Assembly: GCA_948144175.1 (NCBI GenBank)
Contig: CANXME010002567.1
Span: 1-64,000 of the forward strand
Reading direction: 5' to 3'
Length of the DNA stretch: 64,000 nucleotides
From: Closterium sp. NIES-65
Taxonomy: Eukaryota; Streptophyta; Zygnematophyceae; Desmidiales; Closteriaceae
Positions 1 through 9,975 of the stretch are shown piece by piece. The translations under genes were made by a program, and so were the position numbers. How positions within the stretch are numbered: position 1 is the stretch's first letter; every line of letters begins with the position of its first letter. The notes below the pieces were generated by a model. The model searched no databases and was not told where the DNA came from. It saw only the letters and a program-made list of their open reading frames with translations.

Positions 1-221
1 TGCCACAGGTGCCCACCTTTCCAGCGGGCCCGCCCCAGCAGGTCAACCCCTGGAGCACGTCTATGCGGGCCTCCCTCCTTGCTGCCCTTCAGCCCCCTCT
101 CACTAGCGAACCTGTGAGCCAATCGTCCACTCCTTACCTCCAATGCATATCTGCTGTCACTTTTCAGTCCACACCCTCCCTTACCTCCAGTGCCCACCCC
201 TCTTGTCCCCCCTTCTTTCCC

Positions 222-256
222 TAACTCCCTCCCTCCCTCCCTCCCTCCCTCCCTCC
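222..256. repeat. (CTCC)n microsatellite
   Basis: About eight uninterrupted CTCC units sit in the pyrimidine-rich intron ahead of the second BUB1 exon in the window. Confidence 0.85.
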
Positions 257-644
257 TGCTGCATGTGCCGACAACACATGTATCCCCATCTTCCCCTCCT
301 CTCCCTTCCACCCCCTCCCACCCTCGCTCCCTCCCTTCCACCACGACCACCATGAAGGGATACCACTGGCACTCAGACCCGCTGCACGTGCCGGCCAGGC
401 TCAAGGCGCTGAGGGAAGGCAAAGCAGGGGAGCCCGTGGACCTGCGCCTTGGTACGCACCCCACCCCACCCCTGCTGCTGACATGCTCCTTCCTCTCCCT
501 CTGCCTGCCTGCTTGCCACTATGCTCCCACCTCTCTCTCTTCTTACCTAGGTGTCAGCCATCTCCCTCCTCTCCTGACCAGGCTCTCAGGTATCACTTTC
601 CCTGCTTCCCACGCTCTCTCTGCGCCTCCCTCCCCCACCCGTTC

Positions 645-745
645 TGCATGCAGCGGGAGCTACCAGGTGGCTCGACTGTTGGGCTAGGGTGCATACGCGA
701 GGGTATATGGCGCCACGGAGACCGCTTCTGGGGCAGCAGACACTG
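645..745 (+). repeat. Degenerate echo of the BUB1 glycine-loop exon
   Basis: Following an AG, the sequence reads SYQVARLLG, a TAG stop, then GAYARVYGATET. It mirrors the exon at 855-991 (SYEVDRLLGKGAYAKVYGATET). The AAG lysine codon of the loop has become TAG. The copy includes the acceptor side and exon start and lies upstream of the intact copy. Confidence 0.8.
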
Positions 746-1103
746 CAGCAAGCAAGCATCTAATCTCCCGGGCTCTTTCTGTTTTTGAGTCGACTCAAAA
801 GCAGATCTCCCGGCTCTTTCTGTGAACCCACCACCCACCCACTCCGCTCTGCAGGCAGCAGGAGCTACGAGGTGGATCGGCTGCTGGGGAAGGGTGCGTA
901 TGCAAAGGTTTATGGAGCCACAGAGACCCCTGCTGGGGTGGCAGACGCGGCCACAGAGAGCACTGTGGTGTTCCGCACTGTGGCCCTCAAGGTATGCAGC
1001 AGCTCCTTCCTACCCTTGTGTGTGAGTAGATGTGCGGTAGGTTGGTTGTGTGGTGTGCTTAGCAGGTGTGTGCTCAGTGAGTGTTCCAGTTGCATGGGTG
1101 CAG

Positions 1104-1146
1104 CCACAGAGAGCACTGTGGTGTTCCGCACTGTGTCCCTCAAGGT
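1104..1146 (+). repeat. Downstream echo of the BUB1 VALK exon end plus donor
   Basis: The 3' end of exon 855-991 (ATESTVVFRTVALK followed by GT) recurs here as ATESTVVFRTVSLK followed by GT, with very few changes. It copies the exon end and splice donor, inside the next intron. Confidence 0.8.
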
Positions 1147-1836
1147 ACTGTGGTGTTCCAACAGATACAGCTACAGGGGTGATGTGTCGGTTCTTTCTTC
1201 AAATAAATAGCAGCATCACACGTAGCTGGTTTGATTTGGTTTTATTGATGCCTGTGAATGCTGTCTTCCAACCTGTCGCATCCATCATCTATGCCTCCAC
1301 CCATCGCTTTGGTCTTGCAGCTCCACTCCAAGGCATGCCCTTGGGAGTTCTACATATACCGCAGATCCAATTGCGAATCGACGGCCCACAGGTGCCTAGG
1401 CTATTACCCTTCGTCCCTGTCCTTCATCCACGCACCTTTGCCGCACTTGGTTCCTCTAAATTCTGGCCCTGATACTCTTGCCTGATGCCTGTGTTCATAC
1501 CATCATTCCCCTCCCTGCTTTCCATGTACATGCTCATCCTCTTTACATCAATTTCCTCCTGCCATTCTCCCTTCCGCCCTCACTACTCTCTCCCCTTCCC
1601 TTCCCTTCCTCCTCTCCTCTGCCCCCCCCTTTTCCCCCACCAGCGGCAACTGTTTGGCGCGGCGTCTGCTTACCACGAGTTCCCCAATGCGTCCATCCTC
1701 ACATGCTCCCCTTGGCACTAGCGGCACCCTGCAGGTGAGCTGGCATGTGAGCATGCATGTGAGTATGCAAGTGTTGTTCAGGTGTGTACACGCACGTAGG
1801 GGCTCTCACACGCATACCCAATTGCCCCATCCTCGC

Positions 1837-2870
1837 TTGATGAACGCATTCAGAAGCCGGGGAAAGCCAGTGCCAGAGGAGCTATGCACGTGCCTACTGC
1901 ATGCCATCCTCACCACCCACCCACCCCCTTCCCCACTCTCACCTCTCGACCTCACCACCCACCCCACTCTCTCACCTCTCTTCCCCCTCAGGACGTGGTG
2001 AATGCGTTCAAGAGGCAAGGCAAGCGGTGCCGGAGCCGCTGTGCGCCTGCCCTTAAACTTGCACCTCGTCACCACCCAACCCTACCCACTCACCGCCCAT
2101 CCCCACCAACCGCCTCCCCTTTCAGGACGTGGTGAATGCGTTCAAGAGGCAAGGCAAGCCGGTGCCGGAGCCGCTGTGCGCCTGCCTTAAACTTGCAACC
2201 TCGTCACCACCCAACCCCACCCACTCACCGCCCATCCCCACCAACCGCCTCCCCTTTCAGGACGTGGTGAATGCGTTCAAGAAGCAAGGCAAGCTGGTGC
2301 CGGAGCCGCTGTGCGCCTGCCTTAAACTTGCACCTCGTCACGTCACCACCCAACCCCACCCACTCACCGCCCATCCCCACCAACCGCCTCCCCTTTCAGG
2401 ACGTGGTGAATGCGTCAAGAAGCAAGGCAAGCCGGTGCCGGAGCCGCTGTGCGCCTGCCTTAAACTTGCACCTCGTCACCACCCAACCCCACCCACTCAC
2501 CGCCCATCCCCACCACCGCCTCCCCTTCAGGACGTGGTGAATGCGTTCAGGAAGCAAGGGCAAGCCGGTGCCGGAGCCGCTGTGCGCCCTGCCTTAAACT
2601 TGCACCTCGTCACCACCCAACCCCACCCACTCACCGCCCATCCCCACCAACCGCATCCCCTTTCAGGACGTGTGAATGCGTTCAAGAAGCAAGGCAAGCC
2701 GGTGCCGGAGCCGCTGTGCGCCTGCCTTAAACTTGCACCTCGTCACCACCCAACCCCACCCACTCACCGCCCATCCCCACCAACCGCCTCCCCTTTCAGG
2801 ACGTGGTGAATGCGTTCAAGAAGCAAGGCAAGCCGGTGCCGGAGCCGCTGTGCGCCTTCTACACGGCGCA
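1837..2870 (+). repeat. Tandem array of one BUB1 acceptor and exon head, 7 close copies plus 1 diverged
   Basis: Copies of CAG followed by GACGTGGTGAATGCG start at 1992, 2126, 2261, 2400, 2531, 2667 and 2800, a period of about 131-139 bp. A diverged relative (MNAFRSRGKPVPEELC) starts near 1840. Each unit holds the 3' end of the intron with a pyrimidine tract and AG, then about 57 bases of exon encoding DVVNAFKKQGKPVPEPLCA. Only the last copy continues into the rest of the exon (FYTAQMLRAAEALHAAHILHG). Several copies carry one-base indels. Confidence 0.92.
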
Positions 2871-3010
2871 GATGCTGCGAGCTGCGGAGGCCTTGCACGC
2901 TGCTCACATCCTGCATGGGGATATCAGCCCGATAACTTCTCCTGCGGTTCGGGTACGTGCTTTAAGTGGTGCTTGCTGCTCTGCGCCTTGCTGCTTGCTG
3001 CTCGTGTTGC

Positions 3011-3189
3011 TGGAAGACAGTAAGTGAGGAGTGGGATGCCCTGCTTCCTGCTCGTGTTGCTGGAAGACAGTAAGTGAGGAAGTGGGATGCCCTGCTTGCT
3101 GCTCGTGTTGCTGGAAGACAGTAAGTGAGGAGTGGGATGCCCTGCTTGCTGCTCGTGTTGCTGGAAGACAGTAAGTGAGGCAGTGGGAT
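3011..3189 (+). repeat. Tandem 50-bp repeat, each unit with a donor-like GTAAGTGAGG
   Basis: Units with GTAAGTGAGG at 3020, 3070, 3121 and 3171 (period 50-51) share the text GGGATGCCCTGCTTGCTGCT and GTGTTGCTGGAAGACA. They separate the damaged catalytic-loop exon from its downstream echo. Confidence 0.9.
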
Positions 3190-3281
3190 GCCCTGCATGC
3201 TGCGAGCTGTGGAGGCCTTGCACGCTGCTCACATCCTGCATGGCGACATAAAGCCAGACAACTTTCTCCTGCGATTCGGGT
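3189..3281 (+). repeat. Downstream echo of the BUB1 catalytic-loop exon, undamaged
   Basis: Starts at ATGCTGCGAGC and reads MLRAVEALHAAHILHGD, then IKPDNFLLRFG, followed by GTATGTG. It holds the HGDIKPDN catalytic loop in frame, and its donor phase fits the next exon at 3469. The copy attached to the full exon (2870-2955) lacks two single bases here. This echo has no acceptor directly in front of it. Confidence 0.82.
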
Positions 3282-4233
3282 ATGTGTTGCTGTGTGCTGC
3301 TACCTGCAACGTGATTTCCTCGTTCTGAGCACCTCAATTTTGTTCTCAGTGTGGGATTTAGATGCCTCATAGGGTAGAGATTGCAAGGAAGCAGAGGAGC
3401 CTGAAGTTTGTGCTGCAAACATGGCTTCCCCGTTCTGCCTGCATATTGTCATGCGCGCTTCATTGCAGGGCTGACAGTGAGAGTCCCAGGGAGATGGTTG
3501 CTGCAATCGAGGCCGGTGCACCTTCCACGGTACGGCTTGTCCTTGACTCACTCAATCTCACTCTTGACTTGATTCTTGTTCGCATCTCTAAGCTTTATCT
3601 CACCTTCTGCTCTCCAACCCACTCTGAGACTCTACCAATCAATTAAACACAAAGGCCTGACAGCAACTGACCATTCTTTGTGCCAAGCTCGCTCGGTTCC
3701 ACTCCCATTGCATTGCAGCAAGTCTGGTAGGCTGTACCAAGATGCCTGAATTCAGAAACAGCCCCATCCTCAGTCTGTACTGGGTCAGATGCAACTGCAG
3801 CCAACATATGTTGCTCGTTCTGTGCCTCCTATCACTGAGCATCCCAGGTCCCCTGCCTACTATCACTCCATCTCTCATCTGTCATCCCTTCATCCACCAG
3901 TAGACAACTTGACATCTCCCATCCGCCTCTCTAATTCACCGGTCCTCACTCCTCCCCACTCCTCACTCCTTCACTCTCCTCTTTCCTTCCCACTCCTCAC
4001 GTCTTCCCACTCCTCACTCCTCCCCACTACTCACTCCTCTCCACTCCTTCAGGGTCTCACCCTTGTGGACTACGGCCGCAGCATTGACATGCGGCACTTC
4101 CCGAAGTTCCTCTTTCGTCTCTGACAGCGGCACGGAGAACTTCCGATGCCCGAGATGGAGGAGGGGCGCCCGTGGACCACGCAGGTACGACACAGTGTGG
4201 TATGTGTGTGGTGTGGTGTGGTACAGTGTGGGC

Positions 4234-4284
4234 TTGCAACTTTCGGTGCCCAGAGATGGTGGAGGGGCGGCCATGGACCACCCA
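4234..4284 (+). repeat. Downstream echo of the BUB1 activation-segment exon end
   Basis: Reads NFRCPEMVEGRPWTTQ followed by GTATGG. It parallels 4136-4184, where one base is missing between TGCCC and GAG. The echo keeps that base and therefore the expected frame. Confidence 0.8.
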
Positions 4285-4879
4285 GGTATGGCAAGTGTGG
4301 TGCGAAGTAGTAGCCATGCGGTAGAATGTGGTATCTGTGTGGTACAGCGTGGTATGGTGCTGATTTGTGTGTGGTATGCCATGGCCCTTCTGTGACATGG
4401 TGTTGATCAAGTGTGGGGTACAGCGTTGATGTGTTTGAGCACACTCACTCTACACTCGTCCCTACGCACTCTGCGCCCAAACTTCTAACCACACCTTTCT
4501 ATGCCGCTCCTCCCTCTTCCTGTCCCATGCCTTCCGGTTGCCGCTCCTATCCAGGCCGATCTCTACGCGGTGTGTGCTACTGCCTACTGCCTGCTGCACG
4601 GGCAGTACATGGAGGTCGAGAGGGTGCCTGCAGGGGAGGGCGGTGCCAGTGGAGCAGCGGATGTGGAAGGTTGTGATGATGTCGTGGCTGCTAGCTCTGA
4701 GGCTGAAAATGTTTCTTACTATCGCCCAAGGCTCCACCTCAAGAGGTCAGCCTAAGTTTCCGCTTGCGTAGTTTTCCCCCTCGCGTCAGTTGCCTGTGGG
4801 ATGTTTTCGAGGAGCTTGGTGGATTCTTTCTGTGTGTTGCACCACTGCTTTCTCACTTACAGCCATGGCTGGCTGGCAG

Positions 4880-4965
4880 GTACTGGAACCATGACATGTG
4901 GCATGCGCTGTTCCACACCTACCTCAATGTGGCCAGCCTGCCCCTCCTCCAGCCGCTATTATCTC
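4880..4965 (+). repeat. Upstream echo of the last BUB1 exon
   Basis: After GGCTGGCAG the copy reads YWNHDMWHALFHTYLNV and then diverges. The same head with the same acceptor context recurs at 5031, where it continues to the stop. Both fit the phase left by exon 4555-4745. Confidence 0.82.
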
Positions 4966-5197
4966 ACTTTGTGTGTTCATGCCACTGCTCTCTTGCTTGC
5001 TGCTCTCTGCCATGGATGGCTGGCTGGCAGGTATTGGAATCATGACATGTGGCATGCGCTGTTCCACACCTACCTCAATGTGCCTGCGGGGCAGCCCGCC
5101 CTCCTCCAGCCCAATTCGCCGCCGGTTTGAGCGGTACTCAGCCGACCATGCAAGCGATGTCTCTGTGCTGCTTCGCCGTCTGCACAACCAGCTGTAG

Positions 5198-7646
5198 GAC
5201 GGGGGCATGATTGACCCTGCAAATGTTGTGACCTATGCTAGTTGCTTTCGATTGTGGTATCGGGTGGTATCCAAGGTTTGCTGATTGTGGCAGTGTCAGT
5301 GGATGAGCTAAGCATGGTTGTGCTAGGTTATAAGACCACAATATTGTACTCTGGCTAGTGTTGAAGAAGAATTTTAACACGTCAGGTTACTGGTACGGTA
5401 GCAGTTTTGCTGCATAAAAACATCAGCAAATGTCAACTCGAGAAAGCACATTGTCTGCCATCTGTGGTAAGACACCATTTATTTGGAAAGTATACTCACA
5501 GCGTTTTAGTGATTCGTCACAAGCATAGTGTTATGCGAACATAATCGGGACGGTTGCATTTCCGCGACGCTCACGAGGATTCCACGTGGCGGCCAAACCT
5601 TTCCAGCTTGGCTCACAAGCCAGATGAACCTACTCGACGTTTCAGCACGAATGCCCAGGCCACTGCCCTGCCCAGTTGAGGAAGATCCAAGAAGCGTGCC
5701 TTCAATTTTGTTTTCTCCAGCGCAGCAACGGAAGCCTGCGAGGTTCAGCGGAAATCATGCAGTCAAGTGTTTTCACATGCCCGCGTGTACGGACTGTACG
5801 ACTGGGGAAAGAATTGCACACCGTTTGATTCCAACCATGCAGCAATGCCTTGTGGAGGAGGGTGTTCAGCACACTGTACAGTTCAGAACAATCTGCCCCC
5901 AAAGCTTGCACGACCAGCTTGAGCGGAAGGTTCTCTCAACATTCGAAGGGACTTCCTGATCGAGATGCCGCACCTTCTTCGAGCTCTGTGCGTGCCCCTT
6001 CGTCCAGCTCGCACCCCGCACGCTCAACACGAGGAGTCCACGAGCTGAGCGCCAGCTGGTGGCTGCCACGGCGGGGCTGGGTAGCCAGTAGCCTCCCCCG
6101 CAACTTGGCTTCGTCTGGTGCGGGAAGGGGCTTGGCGGATACTGCGCGTGTATCATTCAGGAGAAGAGGCGGGATATTTTAGCGAAGGGTGCAAGGGAGG
6201 GGCGATGAAGAGGGGAACTAGACAGCGGGTAGGGGAAACCGACCCCCCGCCAAAAAACGTACACGTCATGTTCTCGTTAAAAACAACCCTGACAGCTGTT
6301 TTTGTTCGTAAGAACCCGCAAGGGGGCATGTAAGCGGGGATCATATTATATATACCCTTGGCTGAGATTATTCAGCTTCCGACCCAAGCTCTTTCGAGCA
6401 TAGCATGGTTCCACACGTAACCTAGCTTGATCCAGAAGCTGGAGTGCAGAGACACACGACGCGGGAGGAGGCGAGAAATAGGTCGAGTTACGGAGGCACA
6501 ACATGGCTGCTTACACGGACAGCTAAGTATGGCATCCAGAATCCAACCTTTTGGCTCCATCCGAGATTACAGCTGTCACCGCAGAGCCGTAATCATTCGC
6601 TGTAACGTACGGCGCTGCAGTGTTCCAATGACCCGTCGGGGTCGGGGGAAAGAAGACGCAGATTCGCGCTCCGGCTCTCGCCTCGGTGGGTCGACTCGCC
6701 CCGTTGCCCGAAGTGGAAGAATGCTCGCTTGTTTTCCGCCCCGGTAACGAATTTGCTGGTTCGGCCGCAGCCAAGCAGGAGCCTTGTTCAGGGAGCCTCA
6801 TCCTCCTCCGCGAACCAAGACAGCACGGCAACAAGGAATCCCCGGCGAAGGGAACTTCCCCTCCCCGCGCGCTTAGGATTCAAGCGCCGTGATTTCGTCC
6901 ACTCAATACCCAGTCGCGTCCCTGTACGCTGTCAGTAAAGCAGAACCAGCACGCGCCAGCTGCGGCAGTTACCACCTGTTGGAGCAGTGCTTTCCCCCGA
7001 GAATGCGCCTTACGCGCTTCTGGTAGATCCGCCTGCCCTTGAATCCCGTCTCGCTACTTGCTCTAGAATTTTGGGACGCGCAGATGTACCCTCCCTCGGA
7101 TTTCGTCTCGCTTCTCACTCGCTTCGTCGATCGTGCGTGACTCGAAGCTCGCCGCTCATTGGCTGAGCCGGGAGCGCGCGAACGGGTACAGGCGGGACCT
7201 ACCCCCGACTAACCTGTGGACGCAACGTGATCGTCGGCTCGACGGAAGAGCATATCATCGTGGAAGGGGGAACTGCTACGTTCGACGGAATATTATATGA
7301 CCGAAGGATACTCACTACTAACCTGTCGACACGCTCAGTGCTTGATCATCAAGCCTTCAGTGTCCTTTCAGTGCGAGACGCGGAATTGCCCCTACTATTC
7401 CGGGAGATCTGCTTGAAGCAGCGCTCACTACGCGTGCAGCGGCTGAAACCTCTACCATCGCCGCTGCAGGAGTCCGACTCTCGTCGATCCAAGGTCGAGC
7501 ACTCTACCATCATACGGCTATCAGCCGCCGTCGTGCATCCTGGGAATCCGCCCCTTCCGCCCCGTCCGCCCCCTACGCCCCGTCCGCCCCGTCCGCCCCT
7601 TCCGCCGCTTACCATCAGCCTTCCATTCGAGCCAATCATCTCTTCA
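5198..7646. other. Intergenic region and probable 5' leader of the AP2 gene
   Basis: I recognise no gene here. An open frame at 5528-5959 has no family likeness. The frame of the downstream AP2 gene stays open upstream to 7227, but its first codon there is GTG and no ATG precedes 7647. The stretch therefore probably holds the promoter and leader of that gene. Confidence 0.5.
6345..6356 (+). promoter_or_regulatory. Candidate TATA box
   Basis: ATTATATATACCC is the only strong TATA-like string seen between BUB1 and the AP2 gene. It lies about 1.3 kb upstream of the AP2 start codon, so use by that gene would need a long or spliced leader. Confidence 0.3.
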
Positions 7647-9857
7647 ATGGATTCAGCTCATTCGTCCACGCCTTCCGCCCTTTCCGCCACGATTGACGGG
7701 ACCAGCGACGCGGCGTTAGAGGAGGCCATCTCGTCGGCGCAGACCGCCATCGCGGGGCTCGTGCAGGCCGTCCACGTGGCAAAGCGCAAGCAGCTCCAGC
7801 TCCGCCGCCGATCGCGGGGAACTCGAGACAACTCGACGCTCGGCGATAATCCCCCCGTATCCGCCGTGACTCGCGCCATGAACAACGGAGGAGTCATCTG
7901 TCCAATTCACGCTGCCTATCCCTCCGCTCCCGGCGGGCCGCCGGGAGTATCATTCCACGCCAGAGAATCCGAGTTTATTGGCGGGTCATATGCGGTTCCA
8001 GGCGCTTCTGGCCGCTACTTTCCACCAGCGCATTATTCATCAGGTGATATTCGCGCCGCGAGCTGCGGCGGCGGTGGCGGCGGCGCGATGGGTGCTGCTG
8101 CTGCTCTATCAGGAGGCGGCAGCATGTGGAGCCCCGTGATTCCCGTTCCGCCGGCATTCGCGGCGGGGTTCCACATGCTGCCGCCCCCAGGGGTTCCTTT
8201 CGCGTTGCCTCCGCCGCCGGCGGCCGCGCTGGCTGCTTTCCGCGGATTCGGCGGAGCTGCTGCGCTTGCTCCGAGCGAAACTCCTGCCAGCCCCGCGCTT
8301 CTGGGGGAGAAACGGCGCCGCGGACGACCGCGCGGGTCAGGCACAGGAAATAAGCGGAGCAAAACGATGGCGGCGGTGGCGGTTGTAGGGGGAGAGAAGC
8401 CGCAGGTCGCGACTGCGACTGCCACTGGCAGTGGCAGTGGTCGGGCGCTGAGTGTTGGGCGCAAGTCACGCGGCGGCGATCACCGAGCAAGCAAGCACTG
8501 CCAACGCTCCGAGTCTGCTGCGGACAGCGGCAGTGTCGGAAGTGGTAGCGCAGGAGGGGGAAGCGCTGCTGTGGAGAGCGCTGATTCCGAGATCTCTGCG
8601 CCAACCATCACAGCGGCAGATGCGGCTGGTGCGGCAGCAGCGGCGGCGGCGGCGTTGGGCGGCACGCCGGGCAGCGGGATGTATAAGGGTGTGCGGCAGC
8701 GGCGGTGGGGCAAGTGGGTGACGGAGATCCGAGAGCCGAGCCGGCGGTCGCGCATCTGGCTGGGGTCGTTTGACTCGTGGGAGGACGCCGCGCGCGTGTA
8801 TGACATGGCCGCCTGGCTGCTGCGCGGATCCAAGGCACAACTCAACTTCCCCCCGCCGCCTCCTCCAAAGGGCAAGTCCTGCTGTCCTGCCGCTACAGGT
8901 GCTGCAGGCGATGCAGCTGCTGCAGGAGGCGCTACAGACAGTGCAGGCGACGCAGCCTCTGCAGGCGCTACAGCCAGCACAGCTGAAGGCTCTTCTGAGA
9001 AGACCGACCCTGCCCTGCTCCCCGTGCTGATGCCGGCCACTACAGCCGACGCGCTGCTGACGGCGGCCCGTGGGTGTGCCACGTGGCAGGGCGCGGAGGA
9101 CGCCGTTGCTGAGCTGGCAGCGGCGCTTAAGGCTGTGGAGGGCAAGGGGGGCATGGTGGAGGTGACCGGTGGGCCGGCTGCTAGGAGGTTCGCGGCTGGA
9201 GAGTGGGTCGGGGAGCTGGTTGGCGACGGTGCGGAGGAGTCTGGAGCGGTGGAGTGCGGTGCTGAGGGGGTGCAGGAGAGCGACTTGGAAGCGGCGTTGA
9301 AGCCGCTTCTTGCTGCAGTGGATGGGGGGAAGAGCAGTGATTCGGGCAGTGAGAAGAGCACCGGGCCTTGCAATAGCTTCTCTGGTAGCGACGATGGCAA
9401 CAACAGCAATGACATCAGCGACAGCAATGGCGATGGCACCGACGGTCACGATGGTATTGACAGGCTTCACAGCCTGGATAGCCTGGAGTCGTTTCTGGAG
9501 GGCAGCATCGGGAACCCTGGCACTGACACTGACGCGCACGGCTCCACGGCTCGTTCCGCATTCTCCTTCTGGCTAGACGGCGACTGCGACCTGGACTGCA
9601 ACATGCCGTCGCTGCTGCACGAGACTCCCCTGGACGAGCCGGGGATGATGCAGACGGGGATGATGGGGATGGGGATGGAATATGAAGGCAAGATGGCTAT
9701 GGAACATGGGCGCATGCTCGTGTTGGATGATCATGCTGGTTTTTGCGATGGCTTGGACATGCTAGGCTCTGTGCCGGCTGTAGTGGGGACAGCCCATGAG
9801 GGCCCCGGGGCTGGGGTGTTTCAGCAGCTGTCGGAGTTCACCCTGTGGGATCTCTGA
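7647..9857 (+). CDS. AP2/ERF-family transcription factor, DREB-type signature, with AT-hook
   Basis: A single open exon of 736 codons from ATG 7647; the frame is open upstream but has no earlier ATG. The AP2 domain spans residues about 346-402 ([46 protein letters not shown]). The valine in KWV and the glutamate in REP match the V14/E19 pattern of DREB rather than ERF proteins. An AT-hook-like KRRRGRPRG lies near residues 222-230, a second possible DNA contact. The rest is low-complexity Ala/Gly/Ser, acidic toward the C terminus, which ends in [12 protein letters not shown]. It is much longer than a typical land-plant DREB. Expected role: nuclear DNA-binding regulator of GCC/DRE-type sites. 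Targets cannot be told from sequence. Confidence 0.88.
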   Translation: MDSAHSSTPSALSATIDGTSDAALEEAISSAQTAIAGLVQAVHVAKRKQLQLRRRSRGTRDNSTLGDNPPVSAVTRAMNNGGVICPIHAAYPSAPGGPPGVSFHARESEFIGGSYAVPGASGRYFPPAHYSSGDIRAASCGGGGGGAMGAAAALSGGGSMWSPVIPVPPAFAAGFHMLPPPGVPFALPPPPAAALAAFRGFGGAAALAPSETPASPALLGEKRRRGRPRGSGTGNKRSKTMAAVAVVGGEKPQVATATATGSGSGRALSVGRKSRGGDHRASKHCQRSESAADSGSVGSGSAGGGSAAVESADSEISAPTITAADAAGAAAAAAAALGGTPGSGMYKGVRQRRWGKWVTEIREPSRRSRIWLGSFDSWEDAARVYDMAAWLLRGSKAQLNFPPPPPPKGKSCCPAATGAAGDAAAAGGATDSAGDAASAGATASTAEGSSEKTDPALLPVLMPATTADALLTAARGCATWQGAEDAVAELAAALKAVEGKGGMVEVTGGPAARRFAAGEWVGELVGDGAEESGAVECGAEGVQESDLEAALKPLLAAVDGGKSSDSGSEKSTGPCNSFSGSDDGNNSNDISDSNGDGTDGHDGIDRLHSLDSLESFLEGSIGNPGTDTDAHGSTARSAFSFWLDGDCDLDCNMPSLLHETPLDEPGMMQTGMMGMGMEYEGKMAMEHGRMLVLDDHAGFCDGLDMLGSVPAVVGTAHEGPGAGVFQQLSEFTLWDL

Positions 9858-9875
9858 ATGATAATGTCTCTTGCC

Positions 9876-9975
9876 CGCTGTAGCGGCTACAGCCCATGCT
9901 TGCCTGGGTTCCCATGAGGGGCCTGGGGCTGTTGTGTTTCTGCAGCTGTCGGAGTTCAACCTGTGGGATCTCTAG
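9876..9975 (+). repeat. Echo of the AP2 gene 3' end, with its own stop
   Basis: Just after the stop, about 100 bp repeat the last 87 bases of the gene. The tail reads FLQLSEFNLWDL and then TAG, against [12 protein letters not shown] and TGA in the gene. The copy has a small internal insertion and a good acceptor string, TGTTTCTGCAG, directly before CTGTCGGAG. It could be an alternative last exon or inert. Confidence 0.8.

Larger units (their letters stand above)
9..5197 (+). pseudogene. BUB1: BUB1-like mitotic checkpoint kinase, C-terminal kinase part, disrupted; 5' end outside window
   Basis: BUB1 is the kinetochore kinase of the spindle assembly checkpoint. Exons that read as BUB1 in order: 9-113 (VNPW-like segment), about 358-451, 855-991 (glycine loop LLGKGAYAKVYG, then VALK), 1321-1391 (CPWEFYI), 1644-1733 (YHEFPNASIL), 2800-2955 (DVVNAFKKQGKP to HILHGD), 3469-3529, 4053-4184 (LTLVDYGRSIDMR, PEMEEGRPWTTQ), 4555-4745 (ADLYAVCATAYCLLHG) and 5031-5197 (YWNHDMWHALFH to the stop). 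Many junctions keep phase. Lesions: two one-base losses in the catalytic-loop exon, a +1/-1 pair in 4053-4184 that creates an in-frame TGA, a shift in 1644-1733 and another in the last exon. CTP synthase and Copia-1 nearby have clean frames, so general sequencing error is an incomplete explanation. Family identity is firm; whether the locus is dead is inference. Confidence 0.72.

Noticed and set aside
1992..2870. Regular repeat spacing that could be mistaken for a CRISPR array
   Set aside because: The segments between repeats are themselves near-identical intron sequence with pyrimidine tract and AG, the repeat is coding BUB1 exon, and the genome is eukaryotic.
5528..5959. 143-codon open frame between BUB1 and AP2
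   Set aside because: No family likeness, no low-complexity or codon pattern like the neighbours, and overlapping frames of similar length on the other strand.
7227..7646. 140-codon N-terminal extension of the AP2 protein
   Set aside because: The frame is open but begins with GTG and has no ATG before 7647. Non-ATG starts are not a default in nuclear genes.
8466..9539. 357-codon open frame opposite the AP2 gene
   Set aside because: Antisense shadow of GC-rich coding sequence with no recognisable domain.
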